Positions 7,338-9,802 of a DNA stretch of 9,802 nucleotides are shown here, in pieces. This DNA comes from Dysgonamonadaceae bacterium (lineage in GTDB: Bacteria; Bacteroidota; Bacteroidia; Bacteroidales; Azobacteroidaceae), in assembly GCA_031261015.1 (NCBI GenBank), contig JAISKG010000065.1:1-9802 (forward strand), written 5' to 3'. The position numbers were made by a program, and so were the translations under genes. A model generated the notes under the pieces. The model did no database searches, had not been told where the DNA came from, and worked only from the letters and a program-made list of their open reading frames with translations. How positions within the stretch are numbered: position 1 is the first letter of the stretch; each line of letters opens with the position of its first letter.

Positions 7338-9802
7338 TTATTTTCCATATTTTGAAGGTAATATTTTATCGTTATTTCGTATATCATCCCATTGATATTT
7401 CCGGGATTCAAATCCATCTTGATAGTCCATAAAATTGTCGGGATCTCGTCCCTGATAATAACCCAGTGCATTTTTATGATCTTGAAATGGATGGCTTAAC
7501 TCAAATGCACTGTGTCCTAATTCATGTATTATTGTATTGTAAAATGTTTTTATCTGACCTACATGTATATCATAAAATACGAAAGTAAATCTAAAAAATG
7601 TTGGTAACGTACTAAAACTTCCATTACCAGCTAAATTTGTTCCCTTAGAAGTTTTCACTAACACAAGATAGTAATCGAATATGTCATTACTATCATAAAT
7701 AGAATCTCTGATTACGGTATATTCACTGTTAGCGTGTATCTCATAGGCTTTTGAATGGGATACGATTATCCCCGTATCATCCAACATTCCATCTCTATCC
7801 AAATCATAATTCAGGGTCATACTGTCTAAAACAACACTTGTAAATTCTATTCCTGCAGGCAAATATACTTTATTTAAACTGTCTTTGATTGCCGTGAGAG
7901 TACCGATTAAACCCGGCACTCTAATATTGGTAGCAAGAGCTGTTGTTTGGCAAATACCGTCTGCGCCGGTTGTAATGACAGTATCGCCGACAATCGTATC
8001 ATCTCCCAAAATATTATTCGTATCCCTAAATCGATTATGTCCAGAATTAATAGCTATGGAATACGCCTTCCCATTACCCACTGGAATAACCTGTACATCG
8101 TCTCCGCTTGCTGTTGTTTCGCAAATACCATTCAATCCTGTATGGATAACAGAATCATTCAATAAAGTGTCAAAAACTATTTGGTCGTCTCCCCCAAGCC
8201 GAGAGTTTATTTTTCCGTTAGCTCCGGGCCTTATACACACAGCCTTAGGTTCTCCCTTTCCTACTGGTATTACCTGCACATCATCATTTTCTTCATGTAC
8301 CAATATGATTTTTAATGTTCTACCCTGAGTTAAAGGTGGGTATTTTACAGTATTCAATATTCCTGCAGTATCTACATTGTTTTTCTGCTGATTTGCAAAT
8401 ATATAAGAAGATTCTATCCCTCCGCTATTGGCCATTGCCTGAATTTGAACAGGACTATTACTTGTAATATTTGTCGGTATTATTGAAGACAGTATGTTTC
8501 CTTTATCTAAAGTCAGGTATTTTGCAACCTCCGGAGGATTGGTTTCTAAAATAAAATTATCTGTTCCGTTACTTACAAACGATTTATAGGGAATACCATC
8601 GCCGTAAGGTGTATGATAACTATTATATTGAGGAATTTTATTCGGATCAAATCCATATTTCTGATTACCATTCTCTTTAAAAAATGTTTCGAAAACTACC
8701 AGTCGGCATTGCAAAGTATCGTTTCTTAAACTGTCTGTATAAATAGTGCTTAAAACATTTCCATTTATGCTATTAGACACTGCATTAGGAATAAATCTGA
8801 CCGTTGCAGAATCTACAACCGTAACATTACCATTCCATACGGAACCATTGTAAAATAAGGTACTATCATTTCTGTATGCTTGAATTGTATAGGTATTTGT
8901 TAAGGAATATGGTAAGAAAATTATATCATTACTATAGTATCGATTTCCTTTTATTTCGTAATAGAATGTATTTTTTATAGTACTAGTATTGGTAGCAGAA
9001 TTATTATTTGCTGTCGTATTCTGACCGTTATTAGCTTCGGATATTGTTCCGTTTTCATGCAAAGTAAATGTTTTGCCAAGATTATCTTGAATAATCATCG
9101 GTAAATTTTCTACATTTCCAGTACTGTCTTTCGGCAACGTAATTATTTGTGATTCACCATTTGCACCATTTATAGTTACAACACAGGCAGTATCAGCCGT
9201 ACAATCCATATTCAAAGCATTTGTATCGGTTATTTCAAAAGGCACTGTGATTGTATCTCCCGACTGTATCAGCGTATTCACCGCATCTACTAACTCATTC
9301 ACTGCATCCACATCCGCCAGAAGTGTAGGATCATAAACACTCTCATATTCACAATCTATGACCTGATTATCGGTATTCACCTGTAAATCCTTGTAGTTAC
9401 AAAGAATTTTCACACCGTAAAACTCCCACCAGAACAGTAATTGCCCCTCATAAGTGTTGCCTTTCGGATTGGCCGATACAAGGATTAACCGAGTATAATT
9501 GTCAATGATTGTATCGCCCGGCTGCAAATCGTTACGTAGAGTAAAGTTCGTTAGTTTGTAAGCTAGCTGTTGCGGTACTTCGCAAGAACATTCCGGGCAC
9601 AATTCCTCCTGCGTAGGCGGTGTCGGTATCGTTATCGCTTGCCACCCGCTAAACTCACCCGCCTGCATCCCGTTCCGGCAAACCGGCTGCACGCGCAAAC
9701 GATAGGTTTCGCCGGCCTCGATTTGTCCCGGCAAGGTATATTTCGTATCATACACCTGCGCCGTATGCTGGTAGCCCGTCGAAGGAATCTCCGCCTCAAT
9801 AG
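7338..9802 (-). CDS. Modular FN3-type exported protein with C-terminal zincin metallopeptidase, N-terminus outside window
   Basis: The frame is open to base 9802, giving about 820 residues with the start missing. The GTG at 9755 is internal, because the FN3-like sequence runs through it. Order by position: FN3 tail with Y-R-L-R-V-Q-P-V-C and S-G-W-Q (9802-9612); Cys trio C-x2-C-x-C (9582-9599); beta scaffold with a G-D-T-I-I-D turn, a WWEFYG core and a later L-P-K-D-S-T-G-N-V turn (~9578-9033); Asn/Thr linker (8976-9032); a segment with Y-G-F-D (8646-8657); repeated Gly/Asn/Asp loops (7938-8285); a D-L-D-R-D-G-M-L-D-D loop (7776-7805) resembling a Ca-binding loop; then HELGH (7512-7526), a third His seven residues on in S-H-P-F, and N-F-M-D-Y (7422-7436) with KYQWDDI after it. 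From memory, this order (DxDxDG, HELGH, (N)LMDY, KYQWD) typifies C-terminal metallopeptidase domains of Bacteroidota polymorphic toxins, and the FN3/scaffold part recalls TANFOR-type proteins. It probably acts as a zinc protease effector; substrate and delivery are unknown. It ends SKYGK with no sorting domain. Confidence 0.5.
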   Translation of the reverse strand, partial: IEAEIPSTGYQHTAQVYDTKYTLPGQIEAGETYRLRVQPVCRNGMQAGEFSGWQAITIPTPPTQEELCPECSCEVPQQLAYKLTNFTLRNDLQPGDTIIDNYTRLILVSANPKGNTYEGQLLFWWEFYGVKILCNYKDLQVNTDNQVIDCEYESVYDPTLLADVDAVNELVDAVNTLIQSGDTITVPFEITDTNALNMDCTADTACVVTINGANGESQIITLPKDSTGNVENLPMIIQDNLGKTFTLHENGTISEANNGQNTTANNNSATNTSTIKNTFYYEIKGNRYYSNDIIFLPYSLTNTYTIQAYRNDSTLFYNGSVWNGNVTVVDSATVRFIPNAVSNSINGNVLSTIYTDSLRNDTLQCRLVVFETFFKENGNQKYGFDPNKIPQYNSYHTPYGDGIPYKSFVSNGTDNFILETNPPEVAKYLTLDKGNILSSIIPTNITSNSPVQIQAMANSGGIESSYIFANQQKNNVDTAGILNTVKYPPLTQGRTLKIILVHEENDDVQVIPVGKGEPKAVCIRPGANGKINSRLGGDDQIVFDTLLNDSVIHTGLNGICETTASGDDVQVIPVGNGKAYSIAINSGHNRFRDTNNILGDDTIVGDTVITTGADGICQTTALATNIRVPGLIGTLTAIKDSLNKVYLPAGIEFTSVVLDSMTLNYDLDRDGMLDDTGIIVSHSKAYEIHANSEYTVIRDSIYDSNDIFDYYLVLVKTSKGTNLAGNGSFSTLPTFFRFTFVFYDIHVGQIKTFYNTIIHELGHSAFELSHPFQDHKNALGYYQGRDPDNFMDYQDGFESRKYQWDDIRNNDKILPSKYGK
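7422..7526 (-). other. Zincin active-site region of the C-terminal metallopeptidase domain
   Basis: HELGH is encoded at 7512-7526: two zinc-binding His and the catalytic Glu. A third His follows seven residues after the second (H-S-A-F-E-L-S-H), one residue longer than the metzincin HEXXHXXGXXH spacing. NFMDY at 7422-7436 has the position and form of a Met-turn. All the expected catalytic residues are present, so the enzyme looks intact. Confidence 0.5.
7776..7805 (-). other. Acidic DxDxDG loop, possible calcium site
   Basis: This encodes D-L-D-R-D-G-M-L-D-D, an acidic loop with Asp at positions 1, 3, 5, 9 and 10 and Gly at 6. It looks like an EF-hand or thrombospondin-3-type calcium loop. 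It lies ~85 residues before HELGH and is probably part of the metallopeptidase domain rather than a separate one. Metal binding is inferred from the pattern only. Confidence 0.5.
7938..8285 (-). repeat. Two tandem ~55-61-residue modules, each with two Gly-Asn-Asp loops
   Basis: Copy 1 spans 8103-8285 and copy 2 spans 7938-8102. Both begin with the same nine residues, DDVQVIPVG, and end in (N/D)GIC(E/Q)TTA. Between these lie G-x-N-(G/R) turns and GDD triplets. Read as half-units, G-x-(N/D)-(G/R) recurs four times at 29-, 32- and 25-residue spacing, and the first three are followed by GDD. The nine-residue block is identical in protein but differs at six of nine codons, all synonymous. The duplication is therefore old and the peptide is conserved. 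Confidence 0.5.
8976..9032 (-). other. Asn/Thr-rich linker between scaffold and effector half
   Basis: The encoded ~19 residues are almost all Asn, Thr, Ser, Ala, Gly or Gln (NNGQNTTANNN and onward). They separate the conserved-looking N-terminal scaffold from the part carrying YGFD, the loops and the zincin. This composition suits a flexible hinge and a plausible exchange point. Confidence 0.5.

Larger units (their letters stand above)
1..9802 (-). other. Predicted four-gene operon, both ends outside window
   Basis: Four same-strand genes are separated by 4 bp (7334-7337), 11 bp (6315-6325) and 23 bp (1798-1820). No inverted repeat followed by a T-run and no convincing Bacteroidota promoter (TTTG and TAnnTTTG spaced ~20) could be placed in these gaps, which are too short for one. 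Promoter and terminator must therefore lie outside the window or inside coding sequence. Co-transcription is inferred from spacing. Confidence 0.5.

Noticed and set aside
7334..7471. Upstream ATGs (7471, 7348) for the candidate immunity gene
   Set aside because: The 7471 start adds 46 residues that overlap the metallopeptidase coding end and bury the signal peptide. The 7348 start is possible but adds only MENKN.
7500..7526. Classic metzincin assignment
   Set aside because: The third His is one residue too far and the conserved Gly of HEXXHXXGXXH is absent, so only the broader zincin label is supported.
7938..8285. CRISPR-like or DNA-level direct repeat
   Set aside because: The similarity is at the protein level. 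The DNA differs at synonymous sites, there is no spacer structure, and the copies are in frame within a gene.
7885..8328. Plus-strand 147-codon frame with an apparent internal repeat (TGITCTSS)
   Set aside because: The repeat is the antisense reading of the DDVQVIPVG duplication in the real minus-strand gene.
9753..9755. GTG as start of the metallopeptidase gene
   Set aside because: The frame stays open upstream to 9802 and the FN3-like sequence crosses this codon, so it is an internal Val.

Overview
The window reads as part of a Bacteroidota chromosome, probably order Bacteroidales or a relative. The evidence is Sec signal peptides ending in Tyr/Leu-Gly-Gln or Tyr-Ala-Gln, very large beta-rich exported proteins, an FN3-type tail, SprB-like Ig repeats, and start sites without well-placed Shine-Dalgarno sequences. 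Every supported gene lies on the minus strand, and the gaps between them are only 4, 11 and 23 bp. The four genes therefore look like one transcription unit that runs from beyond base 9802 to below base 1. I see no RNA genes, CRISPR, insertion sequences, terminators or gene-free stretches, and the plus-strand open frames are shadows.

In transcription order: (1) 9802-7338 is the C-terminal ~820 residues of a modular exported protein. It has the tail of an FN3-like domain, a Cys-rich turn, a conserved-looking beta scaffold, an Asn/Thr linker, repeated Gly/Asn/Asp loops, and a terminal zincin-like metallopeptidase domain (HELGH, a third His, NFMDY). (2) 7333-6326 is an unrecognised 335-residue exported protein in the position of an immunity gene. 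(3) 6314-1821 is a 1497-residue exported protein, mostly beta-rich and probably repetitive, with an Ig-like segment near residues 1017-1142; I cannot name its family. (4) 1797-1 is an exported protein with SprB-like repeats whose C-terminus is outside the window.

Base composition is strongly mosaic. The start of the first gene (about 9600-9802) and the whole 1497-residue gene are GC-rich, with sampled 60-base rows at about 62-67% GC. The effector portion of gene 1 and all of gene 2 are AT-rich, with a sampled row at 25%. My working interpretation is a Bacteroidota polymorphic effector locus: a conserved display or delivery scaffold carries a swappable C-terminal metallopeptidase plus its exported putative immunity protein, and the scaffold continues downstream with the giant beta protein and the SprB-like adhesin. 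The zincin motif, repeats, signal peptides, spacing and composition shifts are seen directly. The toxin/immunity and delivery roles are inference.
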